64,000 nt of DNA from JAGNDO01 sp963704975. GTDB taxonomy: Bacteria; Chloroflexota; Anaerolineae; Caldilineales; Caldilineaceae. Where the stretch lies: the NCBI GenBank assembly GCA_963704975.1, contig CAVPIK010000002.1, positions 62,001 through 126,000 on the forward strand. The letters run 5' to 3'. The notes under the pieces are model-generated. The model saw only the letters and a program-made list of their open reading frames with translations, ran no database searches and had not been told where the DNA came from. Shown here in pieces: positions 26,519-34,971 of this stretch (positions within the stretch are counted from its first letter, which is position 1; the number at the start of each line of letters is the position of its first letter). The position numbers were made by a program, and so were the translations under genes.

Positions 26519-27322
26519 TTAGAGTACGTCGGTTGGCTCTTCGTCCTTCACCACATCGACGACCTCTTCGCTCCACACATCCCCGTTGAAGGGATCGACC
26601 GGGGCAGCCGCGGCGGCGGGCACCAAGGCCTTGCCACTGCGGGCCAGTTGACCAAAGAGATGATACTGGATCAGATAGGTCAACAAAACCGAGGCGGGGA
26701 GCGTGACCAGCAGCCCAATGCCACAGAGCAAGATACCAAAGGGAGCGACGATGGACATGGCGATGCCAACCGCAAGGGTCAGTACCAGCACGATCAACAC
26801 CTCACCCACCCGCTCACGGGACCATTGCCAGACTTCCTTCACCTGCAGACCGCTGCTGATCTTCTCGTCCTCGGCAAAGAGCACGGTGATGCCAGGGGTC
26901 AGGTAGGCGTACAGCAAGCCATAGATGATGGAAAGGCAGGTGCCGCAGGTGATCAATAGAACGCCAATAAAGACCACCCCATCGTTGCCACGGCCACCGC
27001 CATCGGTCATAGCCCCACCGATCATGGTGGGGATCATGACGAAGAAGATCGGTATCGCCCAGATGAAGGTGACCACAAAGAGCTTGAAGCCCCGGCCCAG
27101 ATCCTCTCCCCACTGGTCCCATTCGGGCAGGGGATGCTCTATGCCGTCCCGCACGTTTTGCAACAGGCGGACGCTGTAGCCCATCAAGATAATGAAGCCG
27201 ACCACACCCACCAGCACAAAACTGAGCAGGGTGCTGATCAGCAGCATACCGACGCCGATACCCAGCTTTTCTTTCCAGCGGGGATCTTCCGTGTAAAATG
27301 TTAACGCTCGACCGATATCCAT
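26519..27322 (-). CDS. DUF4013 integral membrane protein
   Basis: 267 residues with six hydrophobic segments; start ATG 27322 (MDIGRALTFYTEDPRWKEKLGIG) behind AGGAGAAAAAC. The opening 'F.DP.W..K...G' and the following LLQNVRDGIEHPLPEWDQWGEDLGRGFKL are the signature of DUF4013, a family of unknown function common in Chloroflexota, actinobacteria and archaea. Pairs of helices include FIILMGYSVRLL and VLIVLVLTLAVGIAMSIVAPFGILL. The C-terminal 40 residues are a soluble acidic tail. It stands alone between terminators, so no functional partner is suggested. Confidence 0.85.
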   Translation of the reverse strand: MDIGRALTFYTEDPRWKEKLGIGVGMLLISTLLSFVLVGVVGFIILMGYSVRLLQNVRDGIEHPLPEWDQWGEDLGRGFKLFVVTFIWAIPIFFVMIPTMIGGAMTDGGGRGNDGVVFIGVLLITCGTCLSIIYGLLYAYLTPGITVLFAEDEKISSGLQVKEVWQWSRERVGEVLIVLVLTLAVGIAMSIVAPFGILLCGIGLLVTLPASVLLTYLIQYHLFGQLARSGKALVPAAAAAPVDPFNGDVWSEEVVDVVKDEEPTDVL

Positions 27323-27559
27323 GTTTTTCTCCTATGTTTCTTTGTGTGTAGAACAATCTCAACGGTGACACCTTGAGATTGATTAACGATCAGAATGGTT
27401 GAATTGTAGCACACGGCAGGGGTGCGGGCAATCTATTTGCGTATGCCGTCAACACAAGCCAATACGTCCCAGTCCGCCAAAGGTTGCAATTTGGGTTTGC
27501 AGTGGGCATAATCGGGCGAGAACTCGCATCCCGCATCCCGCCCCAAAAGGAGACCTACA

Positions 27560-28265
27560 ATGACAAAACGCACCATCGGCATCTTGGGCGGCATGGGGCC
27601 AGCCGCCACAGTAGATCTATTCAACCGTATTGTGCGGGCCACCCCGGCTAAGTCGGACCAGGAGCATCTTCCCATCCTGATCTTCAACGACACATCCATC
27701 CCCGACCGATCCCAGGCCATTCTGCACGGTGGCCCAGACCCGTTGCCGCCGATGCAGGCAGGCCTGGATCTGCTGGCCCGCATGGGCGCGGAGCTGATCG
27801 CCATCCCCTGCAACACGGCGCATCACTATTGGGCGCAACTTCAGGCGGGCGTGGAGATTCCCGTGCTCAACATGATCACCGAGACGGTCCAGGCCATCCG
27901 CCGGGACCATCCATCGGTGGCGCGGGTGGGGATCATGGCCACCAGCGGCACGATTGCCGTGGGATTGTATCAAGATGCCCTGCGGGCGGCGGGGTTGACG
28001 CCGGTGGAGCCGACCGCCGACGAAGTGGCGCAGATGATGGAGGCCATCTACGGGGAGCAAGGGGTGAAGGCGGGCTTCGAGACCGGGCTGGCCCAAGATT
28101 TGCTGCTGGGCGTGGGGACGGCGCTGATGGCCCGGGGGGCCCAGGCCCTGATCCTGGGCTGCACGGAGATCCCCCTGGCCGTGCACGACGGCGACCTGCC
28201 CATCCCCCTCATCGCCTCCAACCAAGTCCTGGCCGAGGCGGCCGTGCGGGAGAGTCACAAAATAG
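27560..28265 (+). CDS. aspartate/glutamate racemase family protein (3' end in a palindromic element)
   Basis: PLP-independent amino-acid racemase, about 233 conserved residues. Start ATG 27560 (MTKRTIGILGGMGPAATVDLFNRIV) behind AAAGGAGACC. The two catalytic cysteines are in AIPCNTAHHYW and ILGCTEIPL; the substrate-binding GIMATSGT lies between them. The family ends near the AEAAVRES segment, at which point family-A element copy 2 begins. In the written frame there is no stop, and translation would run to 28912 antisense through the MOSC gene. A one-base shift just before the element would give TAG at 28263-28265, which I take as the natural end. Role: interconversion of L/D aspartate or glutamate, for cell wall or catabolism. 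Confidence 0.85.
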
Positions 28266-28354
28266 GCCACGGATTGAACGGATTAGATACGGATTTTTCA
28301 GAAGAAAAAGATCCGTGGGAATCCGTCCGATCCGTTCAATCCGTGGCCTATTTT
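28259..28354. repeat. 96-base palindromic element, family A copy 2
   Basis: Outer 25 bases are a perfect inverted repeat (28259-28283 and 28330-28354), beginning AAAATAGGCCACGGAT as in copy 1. The inner part has diverged. It fills the gap between convergent racemase and MOSC genes: the candidate racemase stop (TAG 28263-28265) lies inside the left end and the MOSC stop (TAA, complement of 28355-28357) directly abuts the right end. Confidence 0.9.
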
Positions 28355-28996
28355 TTAGATCCGATTACGGAAGTGTTTTTGCCAACTGCCCATGAGTTCG
28401 GGCAGGGCGGCCAGGCGGGCGGCGAAGGCTGGGTCGAAGTGATGATAGCGGCAGTCGTTGACCGCCCAGATCGTGGCGTCTGGATAGAGGCGCTCGACCA
28501 GGGCCAACGTGTCCCCGGCCTGGACCATGCCCGGCGTGAGCACCCGCAGATAGAAGCCCGTGCGCAGGGCGTCGATGGTGGCGTTGACCCAGTTGGGCAG
28601 CTTCACCTTGCGCTGTTGGGTGTTGCAGGGCACCCGGGGCGAGGTCACCTGCACCCGTGCGCCTCCCACGTCGAAGATATCCCCGATGCAGATGGCCCCC
28701 TCGTCGGCGTGGAGCAGGGTCCAATTTTCCCCCACGCCCCCGGCCCCCAGGTCCACCCCGAAGACCTCCTGCCAGTGACGGTAATGGTCCATGGAATGAC
28801 AGCAGACCGCCTGATCCGCCGAGCCGTGGTGGCGGGTATCGGTCACTTTGTCCCCCATCAACCCCTGCTCGGTCAACAGGATCGGCCCCTCGATCATCTC
28901 CCGAAAGATTGACGAGCGCCACCGCCCGCTCTCGTCGTTGATGGTGCGGGGCTGGCCGGTGTGGATGGAATGGATGGTGATGGGTGTGATGGGCAT
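28355..28996 (-). CDS. MOSC domain protein, YiiM-like
   Basis: Intact 213-residue MOSC protein. The start ATG 28996 (MPITPITIHSIHTGQPRTI) is chosen because the open frame upstream is a frameshifted MscS gene; GGAGAACC precedes it. Blocks: EGLMGDKVTD-type TEQGLMGDKVTDTRHHG, DQAVCCHSMDHY, GVGENWTLLHADE, and the conserved cysteine in TSPRVPCNTQQRKVKLP. MOSC domains handle sulfur or molybdenum cofactor; YiiM-type proteins reduce N-hydroxylated bases such as 6-hydroxylaminopurine. The stop codon abuts the palindromic element. It begins 20 bases after the MscS stop. Confidence 0.9.
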   Translation of the reverse strand: MPITPITIHSIHTGQPRTINDESGRWRSSIFREMIEGPILLTEQGLMGDKVTDTRHHGSADQAVCCHSMDHYRHWQEVFGVDLGAGGVGENWTLLHADEGAICIGDIFDVGGARVQVTSPRVPCNTQQRKVKLPNWVNATIDALRTGFYLRVLTPGMVQAGDTLALVERLYPDATIWAVNDCRYHHFDPAFAARLAALPELMGSWQKHFRNRI

Positions 28997-29016
28997 GGGG
29001 TTCTCCTGGGTTGGGG

Positions 29017-29914
29017 TCACGGCACGGCGGGCACGCTGACCGAGCGCACGCCCATGCGGGTGAGGGCGGCCTTGCCCCGCACGGTGAGGTCGCTGGTGAA
29101 TTTGAACTCGTCTCGACCGTCGATGGGGTAGGCTTTGAGCCGGTAGTGGGTGGCCCAGGGCTCTTCCCGCACGATCACCACCACGTCTCGCCGGGTGGGG
29201 GACTCGGCCAGATTGGTGATAGGGGCTGGTCATGCCCACATCCCACAGCTTTTGGCGCACGGCGGCCACATCGTGGTTGGGTTCCACATAGAAATCGGCC
29301 ACGCATTGATGGTCTCGCTGACCGCCGTTGGCGTTGGCAATGTTGTCGGACCAAATGCGGCTGTGGGGAATGGTGATGGTCGTGTCGTCCGGCGTGACAA
29401 TGCGCAGGGCGCGCATGTCCATCCCGGTCACCTGGCCATAGTCCCCGCCGATCTGCACCCAATCCCCCACGCTGTAGGGGCGTTCTGCAATGGCGACAAT
29501 GCCCGCAATCAGACTGCTGACGTAATCTTTGAAGGCAAAGCCAATAGCCAAACCCGTGGCGCCCAGCACGGTGAAGATGTTGTCAGCCGAAAGGGTGACG
29601 AGCTTGGGCAGGATGAGCACAAAGGCAAATGCCAGGATCACCAGACGCAAGATGGGCACCCAGGGCAGGATATAGAGCCGAAAACGGCTGGGCACCATGT
29701 CCGCCAACTTGGGCAAAAAGCGCTGTACCAGGAAAATGGCCGTCACGGCTCCCAAGATGATCACCAGGATCACCGGCAATTGGTCCGCGATATTGCTGAC
29801 ATCCCTGAGGATACCTGTGGCCGCGTCCGTGCCGCCGCCGCTTTGGGCCATGACAGCCCCTTGGCCCCCAATGCCCAGGCTAAAAAACAGCGTCAAAATG
29901 GTGAGTCGGTTCAT
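29017..29914 (-). CDS. MscS-family mechanosensitive channel (one frameshift)
   Basis: About 298 residues after repair. Start ATG 29914 (MNRLTILTLFFSLGIGGQGAVMAQ) gives a cleavable signal peptide; an alternative ATG at 29932 overlaps the upstream gene. Three membrane helices follow, then the MscS pore/beta domain: LGATGLAIGFAFKDYVSSLIAGIVAIAERPYSVGDWVQIG, GQVTGMDMRALRIVTPDDTTITIPHSRI. An extra T near 29222 (CCCTATC for CCCATC) breaks the frame; the rest (SPITNLAESPTRRDVVVIV to RSVSVPAVP) ends at TGA 29017. The protein releases solutes on hypo-osmotic shock. It is the third gene of a trio with 29922-31190 and 31197-31698. Confidence 0.88.
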
Positions 29915-29921
29915 TCGCAGA

Positions 29922-31190
29922 TTAGAGAACATCGGCCAAAAACCCCTCTCTTCCCAAAAATGCACGCACGGCCGGATAGCCCAGTGGCGTGATGATCCAC
30001 CGCTCCGCTTCGTCGGTCACCAATCGAGCCGCCCGCAGACGGTGGATGATCTGCATGACCTTGGCCCGGCCCAGAGGCAGGAGATCGGACAGTTGCTCGG
30101 CAGAGAGGCCGTTGTGCAAGAGGAGGGTGTGCAGCACCTGGGCGTCTTCCCGGTCTGCGTTGCTGGGCAGGCTGGGCAGGCCCAGCTTGGCCCACGGGTT
30201 CACCCACATGGTATAGCCCCGATCCGCCGCTGCCTCTTCTTGGGCCTTGGATTCCACCTCTTCGGCGCTGTTGACCTGCAAGGATTCCCGCCAAATGGCC
30301 CGGGCCACCCCTGGGTTGCCCCGGCTACGGGCGGCCAGATGGATCAAAAATTCCCGATCGGTCTTGGCCGCTTTGTCGTCTGTCTCTTGCCCGGCGGAGG
30401 CCGAAGGGAGTACCGGTCGGCCGTTGGTGGCCTGGCGGAAGGTGAGGCTTCGGGGTTCGTTGCGCTCGGCCAGCTCCCGAAACCAGCGGGTGAGGGCGGT
30501 GGCATCCAGAGGTGCCAGGGTGAGGGGCGCAGGCAGGATCGCCTCGATATGCAACACCCGGTTGAGATAGGCCCAAGCCCAACTGTCACAGGTCACCAGG
30601 CAGGTGATCTGATCGGTCCAGATCAGATCCAACAACCGCCGCACCCCATCCAGCCCGTCGGGATGACGCAGAAAATAGCGCTCCAAGCCGGGCAAGATCA
30701 GATGTGGCCGGTCGCCTTCCCCTTCGGTCAACTGTTGACCCAGCCAATCCTCGCCGGAGAGAAGCACCTGTGGGCTGGGGGGTGTCAGGACGCGCAGACC
30801 GTGATCCTGTGCCCAGGCCCGCACCATCTCGTCCACGCCACTGGCCGGCCCGCCCACAATGGCGTAGCTGCCCGACTCCTGTTCCAGCCAGCCGCCCAGG
30901 GCTTCATCCAGCCCCGCCCCGCCCACCTTGGCCCACTCGGACTGGGGCACAGCCATGTCCATCATCCGCTGGGGCGCGGACTTGAGGGAGCGGGCCTCTT
31001 CGGGCGTCTCTGGCTCGGCCTGGGTGGAGCGGTTGCGGGAAAACCGTTGCCAAATGGCCCGCAGACCGTGGCGCACGACCTCTTGGGTCGGCTCTTGGGG
31101 GCGCTCCTTCTCAAACTGGGCCAGGGGGATGAATCGCCAGAGAGGCTTGGGCGTCTGCTCAGTTGTGGGGTCGGACTCAGCTACTGTCAT
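29922..31190 (-). CDS. unknown protein: degenerate P-loop-like domain plus C-terminal winged helix
   Basis: Intact 422-residue soluble protein, no family recognised. The N-terminus is a charged tail (about 1-85). Around residues 105-125 SYAIVGGPASGVDEMVRAWA looks like an AAA/STAND nucleotide-binding strand-loop-helix, but the lysine and serine/threonine of a Walker A are absent. HLILPGLERYFL (about 160) and CLVTCDSWAWAYL (about 195) fit Walker B and sensor strands. The C-terminus (about 345-422) is winged-helix-like: VLHTLLLHNGLSAEQLSDLLPLGRAKVMQIIHRLRAARLV then WIITPLGYPAVRAFL. It starts at ATG 31190, six bases after the YcxB-like gene, and ends eight bases before the MscS gene, so the three are co-transcribed. 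A regulatory or scaffold ATPase-fold protein is plausible, but unproven. Confidence 0.7.
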   Translation of the reverse strand: MTVAESDPTTEQTPKPLWRFIPLAQFEKERPQEPTQEVVRHGLRAIWQRFSRNRSTQAEPETPEEARSLKSAPQRMMDMAVPQSEWAKVGGAGLDEALGGWLEQESGSYAIVGGPASGVDEMVRAWAQDHGLRVLTPPSPQVLLSGEDWLGQQLTEGEGDRPHLILPGLERYFLRHPDGLDGVRRLLDLIWTDQITCLVTCDSWAWAYLNRVLHIEAILPAPLTLAPLDATALTRWFRELAERNEPRSLTFRQATNGRPVLPSASAGQETDDKAAKTDREFLIHLAARSRGNPGVARAIWRESLQVNSAEEVESKAQEEAAADRGYTMWVNPWAKLGLPSLPSNADREDAQVLHTLLLHNGLSAEQLSDLLPLGRAKVMQIIHRLRAARLVTDEAERWIITPLGYPAVRAFLGREGFLADVL

Positions 31191-31196
31191 GGGTGA

Positions 31197-31698
31197 TCAA
31201 CCAATCCGGAGAGTGATAAACGACCGAATTTCGTCCACATCGGGCACACAGCGCTTGGGGATGACCAGCAGATCTTCGGCGGAGAAGAAGAGCAAAAAGA
31301 GATCGGAGAGCTCTTTGAAATGATCAAACTCGGTCCAATCCAAGCTCAGTTCCTCGCCGCCGCTGGTCAGGTGGAGGGCTTTGCCGTCCAGTCGATAGGT
31401 GGCGTTGACCAGGGCGGGGCGCTCTGTGGGCAGATTGGCCGCCTGTTGATAGATCTGCCGCCGGATCAGCAGGGTGCTGTAGGCGGCGTAGAGAAAGGCG
31501 ATGGCGGCCACGATCCAAAACCAGATGCTCAGGGCTTCCGGGGCTTTGAGGGCAAAGGCGATGATGGAGATGGGGGTCAACACCAAGATGGCCCAGCCGA
31601 TCAGGTCATTGATGCGCTTGGCCGGGCGACCCGGCAAACTGATGCCAGAGCATGGCCCGGCGATATTCGGCTGGTTGGAGATCGACGGTAAAAGTCAT
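31197..31698 (-). CDS. YcxB-like membrane protein (one frameshift)
   Basis: About 166 residues. The start ATG 31698 (MTFTVDLQPAEYRRAMLWH) has the typical YcxB opening. An early frame change near 31635 joins it to RPAKRINDLIGWAILVLTPISIIAFAL and IWFWIVAAIAFLYAAYSTLL (two membrane helices). The C-terminal cytoplasmic domain, LTSGGEELSLDWTEFDHFKELSDLFLLFFSAEDLLVIPKRC, is the YcxB-like module. Function unknown. It is the first gene of the YcxB-unknown-MscS operon. Confidence 0.75.
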
Positions 31699-31915
31699 TT
31701 TGAGTTGCTTATGTGTCCAGTTTTATCCGATGGTCAGAACGACCTTTCAAGTATATGCAAAGCAAGAACATTTGTCTATCCAGGGGCCATCCCCCGCGTA
31801 TCGGCTTATCCGTCATTTCATCATTTACGGCCATTTACAGCGGCCTGCTAAAGTGTTATTCTTTGTATGCCGCATTACAATAAGTCCAAAAGCGTACGAA
31901 CAAGGAGGCTTTACG

Positions 31916-32377
31916 ATGACACCGATCAAGTGGAAAAAGGGGCGCGGAAAACTTGGCATCCTGACCCCGGTTTTGGGGACGTGGCGGGCAGAGGCAGAGT
32001 CGGAGATGGGGCCGGTGGTCTGCGTGCGCACCTTTGAAAAGGTGTTGGGCGGGGCCTACATCAAGCTCACCGCCCACTGGGATGCCGGCTCGTACAGCTA
32101 TGACGAGATCGCCTTTTATGGCGTGGGGCCGGACAAACAGGTACACTTCTGGTCCTTCACCTCTGACGGCAAGCAGTCGGAAGGGGTGCTGGTCGAGGCA
32201 CCGGATGTCCACCCCGCCGCCATCGCTTTTGAAGCCGAGATGCCCGCCGGCCGAGCGCGCATGGTCTACTGGCCGGATGAAGAGGAAGGGTATCGGTGGG
32301 CAGTGGAGAATTTGACGAAGAAGGGATGGAATCGGTTTTTGGATCACCATTATACGGCGGTGAATGGGGATAGGTAG
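31916..32377 (+). CDS. hypothetical protein, DUF1579/lipocalin-like
   Basis: 153 residues. ATG 31916 (MTPIKWKKGRGKLG) is chosen because it follows AAGGAGGCTTTACG; the open frame upstream has no family-like sequence. The protein is all-beta in appearance: LGTWRAEAES, TFEKVLGGAYIKLTAHWDAG, DEIAFYGVGPDKQVHFWSFTSDGKQSEG, then ENLTKKGWNRFLDHHYTAV. This 'L.G.W....T...vlgG.y.....w......y.ei..y..d' pattern recalls DUF1579-type calycins. No ligand can be inferred. It faces the restriction endonuclease gene convergently. Confidence 0.65.
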   Translation: MTPIKWKKGRGKLGILTPVLGTWRAEAESEMGPVVCVRTFEKVLGGAYIKLTAHWDAGSYSYDEIAFYGVGPDKQVHFWSFTSDGKQSEGVLVEAPDVHPAAIAFEAEMPAGRARMVYWPDEEEGYRWAVENLTKKGWNRFLDHHYTAVNGDR

Positions 32378-32401
32378 GTAGAGCGGGTAATTTTGAGATT
32401 G

Positions 32402-32425
32402 AGAGATTGCCTCGCAGCAATCTCT
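32402..32425. terminator. hairpin between the DUF1579-like gene and the restriction gene
   Basis: AGAGATTGC/GCAATCTCT with a 6-base loop in the 85-base gap between convergent stops (32377 and 32463). It has no long T-run; probably a weak bidirectional terminator. Confidence 0.5.
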
Positions 32426-32462
32426 TATCCTGACCTTGCCCATGATTTGGCTACATTTGTTA

Positions 32463-33353
32463 CTACGACCTTGCTCGCTTTAGTTTTGTCCAATTTGACT
32501 CAGAGAATATCGTTCCATTTCGGCTGTACACGGTTTTTCGGGCAACTGTGGACTTGTCCATCTTTACTTCAATCGCAACCGAAACAATGTCGTCAGAATT
32601 TCCGCCGAACTCGGCATGAAGGATCTCCAAGAAACTCACATCTGAAAGGGTGGCCGTTGGCGGCTGAGGATTATTGCGTGGATCGGAGACGGTTCGAGGA
32701 AGCAGGTAGATACATGGTGGCGGGACTCTACGCGCCCCGACTGCGGTTGCCCTGCTGGGTTCTTGCTCCAATTTTGGACAGGGTCGTCCGGGAGTTCCAC
32801 AGAGCATATCCCAAATGATGACGCCGTTAACGATCTGCTTTTTGTGGATAATCTCAGCGCTCAACCGAGTGTGGATTCCCGACCAAGCATTGTGTGCAGG
32901 ATCTGATCCAGGATTTTGGCACAGAGACCAAATGACAAATTCATCCGCATTGGCTGGCCGCTCGAAGATATTTGTGTTGTTTCCGTCCAAGCACCCCTTT
33001 GTTTCGATGGCACAGATGCGAGCATTGGCGAGTCGTACCTCATAATCATGCCGCTCACCGGAACCTGTGGAGGCCCAACCTTGGATCTTGCCGCGGGTCT
33101 GCAAATGATCCAAGATTGCCTCTACAAAGCCGCGCTTTTCTTCCATTGTTGCGGCCTGCGTACCGCGAATCTTCTCGATGGCACTCCGAAACAACCCAGA
33201 GTCCCAAAATTCCGCATCAGTTAAACCGTGATCACCAATTTGTGCGGCAGAGCGCTGGAGTGCGTCGGTATAGGCTTCAATCCTCTGCTTGGTTTCTTCA
33301 CGCAACTCGCAAAGAATAATCGGGGATTTCGATGGTGCCATTTGATTGTCCAT
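32463..33353 (-). CDS. putative type II restriction endonuclease, PD-(D/E)XK
   Basis: 296 residues. Start ATG 33353 (MDNQMAPSKSPIILCELREE) inside the 3' end of the methyltransferase gene, in another frame. The presumed catalytic core is HDYEVRLANARICAIETKGC: D at about 99, then E-T-K at about 113-115, the PD-(D/E)XK arrangement. The C-terminal half contains CIYLLPRTVSDPRNNPQP. I do not recognise a named specificity; the call comes from this motif and the overlapping cytosine methyltransferase. The frame is intact to TGA near 32463 and the gene is AT-richer than its flanks. It would cut DNA not modified by the partner. Confidence 0.7.
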   Translation of the reverse strand: MDNQMAPSKSPIILCELREETKQRIEAYTDALQRSAAQIGDHGLTDAEFWDSGLFRSAIEKIRGTQAATMEEKRGFVEAILDHLQTRGKIQGWASTGSGERHDYEVRLANARICAIETKGCLDGNNTNIFERPANADEFVIWSLCQNPGSDPAHNAWSGIHTRLSAEIIHKKQIVNGVIIWDMLCGTPGRPCPKLEQEPSRATAVGARRVPPPCIYLLPRTVSDPRNNPQPPTATLSDVSFLEILHAEFGGNSDDIVSVAIEVKMDKSTVARKTVYSRNGTIFSESNWTKLKRARS

Positions 33354-34491
33354 CCATTTCTTTTTGGAGTAGAACCAGCTTTCGTAAGAGATGTGTTTCC
33401 AACCAAGAAATGACGGGCACGACAACAGCATCGCCCATCAAGTGGTAGGTTTCATTATAGTTTTCTGGCAACATATAAGAGTCTTCCACCCCCATGAGCC
33501 GTGCCGCTTCACGAGGAGAAAGTAGACGAGATCGGATTTTATCTCGATTCACCACGAGTACGATTTGGCGAGAGGAGCCGCCGGCTGGGGTTCGAAGGCA
33601 GCCGCTTATGCCATCAAAACGCACTTCCGCCCGTTGCATACTTTGATCGTTCTCTCGTCTGGTTCTTCGATAGATGGTTCCGATGTGTAATTTTCCCGTT
33701 CTCTGTGCGTTTCGTACTTTATTGAGATGCACATCGTTCATCAAAGATAGAATTCTTTCAGTTTCCGCTTCGGAATGCCAGGCAACGCCTGTCGGATCTT
33801 TTTCAATCAGCGTATTGAGCGGACGAACGCGCTTGTCGGGTACCGGCAGCTTCCACCAAATCCACCGTTTTTGTACAGCTTCTGGGAGATTGGCATACGC
33901 ACGGATCAAGGCATTCGTGTGCCACGGGCTATCTTGTGTTCGTTGAATCAGTTCCTCCGGAATCGCCCAACTTCGATCGACTGCAATAATAAAGAGCCGT
34001 GGCCTGGATTGGGGGACAAACCGATCGGCATTGATGACAAGCGCGCCCAAAGTATAGTCAGCCTTTGATACGGTGGCGCACAATTTGACGAAGTCCTGCC
34101 CTTTGTTGGCGGTCAACAATCCAACAACATTCTCGATCACAACGATTGGCGGCTTTCTGCCTTCACGTTCCAGATCCAATATCAATTCCCAAAATGGCCA
34201 GAATGTGCCGCTTCTTTCAGCGTGAATGCCCTTGCCATTGCCTGCCAAAGACAGATCCTGGCAGGGAAAAGATGCCCAGGCCAAGGTTGCACGTTCTGGC
34301 AACTCCCCTGAACTGACATTGTGAATGTCGTCCACGAGCAAATGATCGGAGCCTTGGAAATTCTCCCGATAAATTCTTCCTTTTTTCTGATCAATATCAT
34401 TTGCAAAGAGGCATCGCCAATCTGGGCCAAGTCCAAGTCTGGCTAGCCCGCCACCGGCAAAAAACTCATAAAAAGTGAAGTCAATATCCAT
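33298..34491 (-). CDS. DNA (cytosine-5) methyltransferase
   Basis: 397 residues, intact. ATG 34491 (MDIDFTFYEFFAGGG) is chosen over a start at 34563 because GGAG lies 8 bases before it and the family begins at motif I. Motif I is FFAGGGLARLGL (about 10-21); motif IV SFPCQDLSLAG with the catalytic cysteine near 76; motif VI VVIENVVG; motif VIII VPQSRPRLFIIAV; motif IX LLSPREAARLMG; motif X GDAVVVPVISWL. Between VIII and IX lies the target-recognition region. It overlaps the endonuclease gene by 56 bases. It protects host DNA at the shared site. Recognition sequence cannot be read from the protein. Confidence 0.93.
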   Translation of the reverse strand: MDIDFTFYEFFAGGGLARLGLGPDWRCLFANDIDQKKGRIYRENFQGSDHLLVDDIHNVSSGELPERATLAWASFPCQDLSLAGNGKGIHAERSGTFWPFWELILDLEREGRKPPIVVIENVVGLLTANKGQDFVKLCATVSKADYTLGALVINADRFVPQSRPRLFIIAVDRSWAIPEELIQRTQDSPWHTNALIRAYANLPEAVQKRWIWWKLPVPDKRVRPLNTLIEKDPTGVAWHSEAETERILSLMNDVHLNKVRNAQRTGKLHIGTIYRRTRRENDQSMQRAEVRFDGISGCLRTPAGGSSRQIVLVVNRDKIRSRLLSPREAARLMGVEDSYMLPENYNETYHLMGDAVVVPVISWLETHLLRKLVLLQKEMDGQSNGTIEIPDYSLRVA

Positions 34492-34594
34492 CAAGACAAC
34501 TCCAATACACTCAAAGACATTCGCCACATCCCCAGTATATTGGAAACGAGAACATTTGTCCATGCGTGGAATTCATGTTTGTTTTGTTTATTTT

Positions 34595-34819
34595 CTACTG
34601 CTTTACCGCGACCGGTGTCAGTTCAAAGATCTGCGCGAACTGATCGGCTTTTACAAGATCGCCATCTTGCAACGCCGTTCGAACATTATCCAACCGGAAA
34701 GCATCCTTAACCGACAAATAGGGCGACCAATCATCCTCTGTTACCGTCAGTTCTACGTCAACCATAGCGACATACTTGCCCACATTCACCAGTTTTGTCG
34801 TCTTTTTCTGTTTATTCAT
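34595..34819 (-). CDS. small conserved-looking protein of unknown function
   Basis: 74 residues, start ATG 34819 (MNKQKKTTKLVNVGKYVAM) behind GGAGAAAATC. One beta-rich N-terminal stretch (KYVAMVDVELTVTEDDWSPYLSVKDAFRLDNVRTAL) is followed by a short helical part ending FELTPVAVKQ. This type of small acidic protein is often found next to toxin-like or mobile genes; it resembles antitoxin-like partners, but no toxin gene is adjacent here. It lies upstream of the methyltransferase in the AT-rich island and may be part of the acquired module. Confidence 0.6.
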   Translation of the reverse strand: MNKQKKTTKLVNVGKYVAMVDVELTVTEDDWSPYLSVKDAFRLDNVRTALQDGDLVKADQFAQIFELTPVAVKQ

Positions 34820-34971
34820 GATTTTCTCCACAAGAACTCTGTTGTCCATCGTCAGGGAGTTGATGGACACATCATTTGAAGGCGAGGCTGGCGAAAACTA
34901 TGCCTTGGAGCGAACGGGGCGCGGCATTGCCGATCTGCTCAGATCGAGAGAATCACACTCCATGTTGAAAT

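Noticed and set aside
16868..28354. Family A elements as an insertion sequence with transposase
   Set aside because: Both copies are about 100 bases and carry no coding capacity; at most they are non-autonomous elements.
28273..28912. C-terminal 200-residue extension of the racemase
   Set aside because: It is the antisense of the MOSC gene plus the palindromic element and has no independent protein features.
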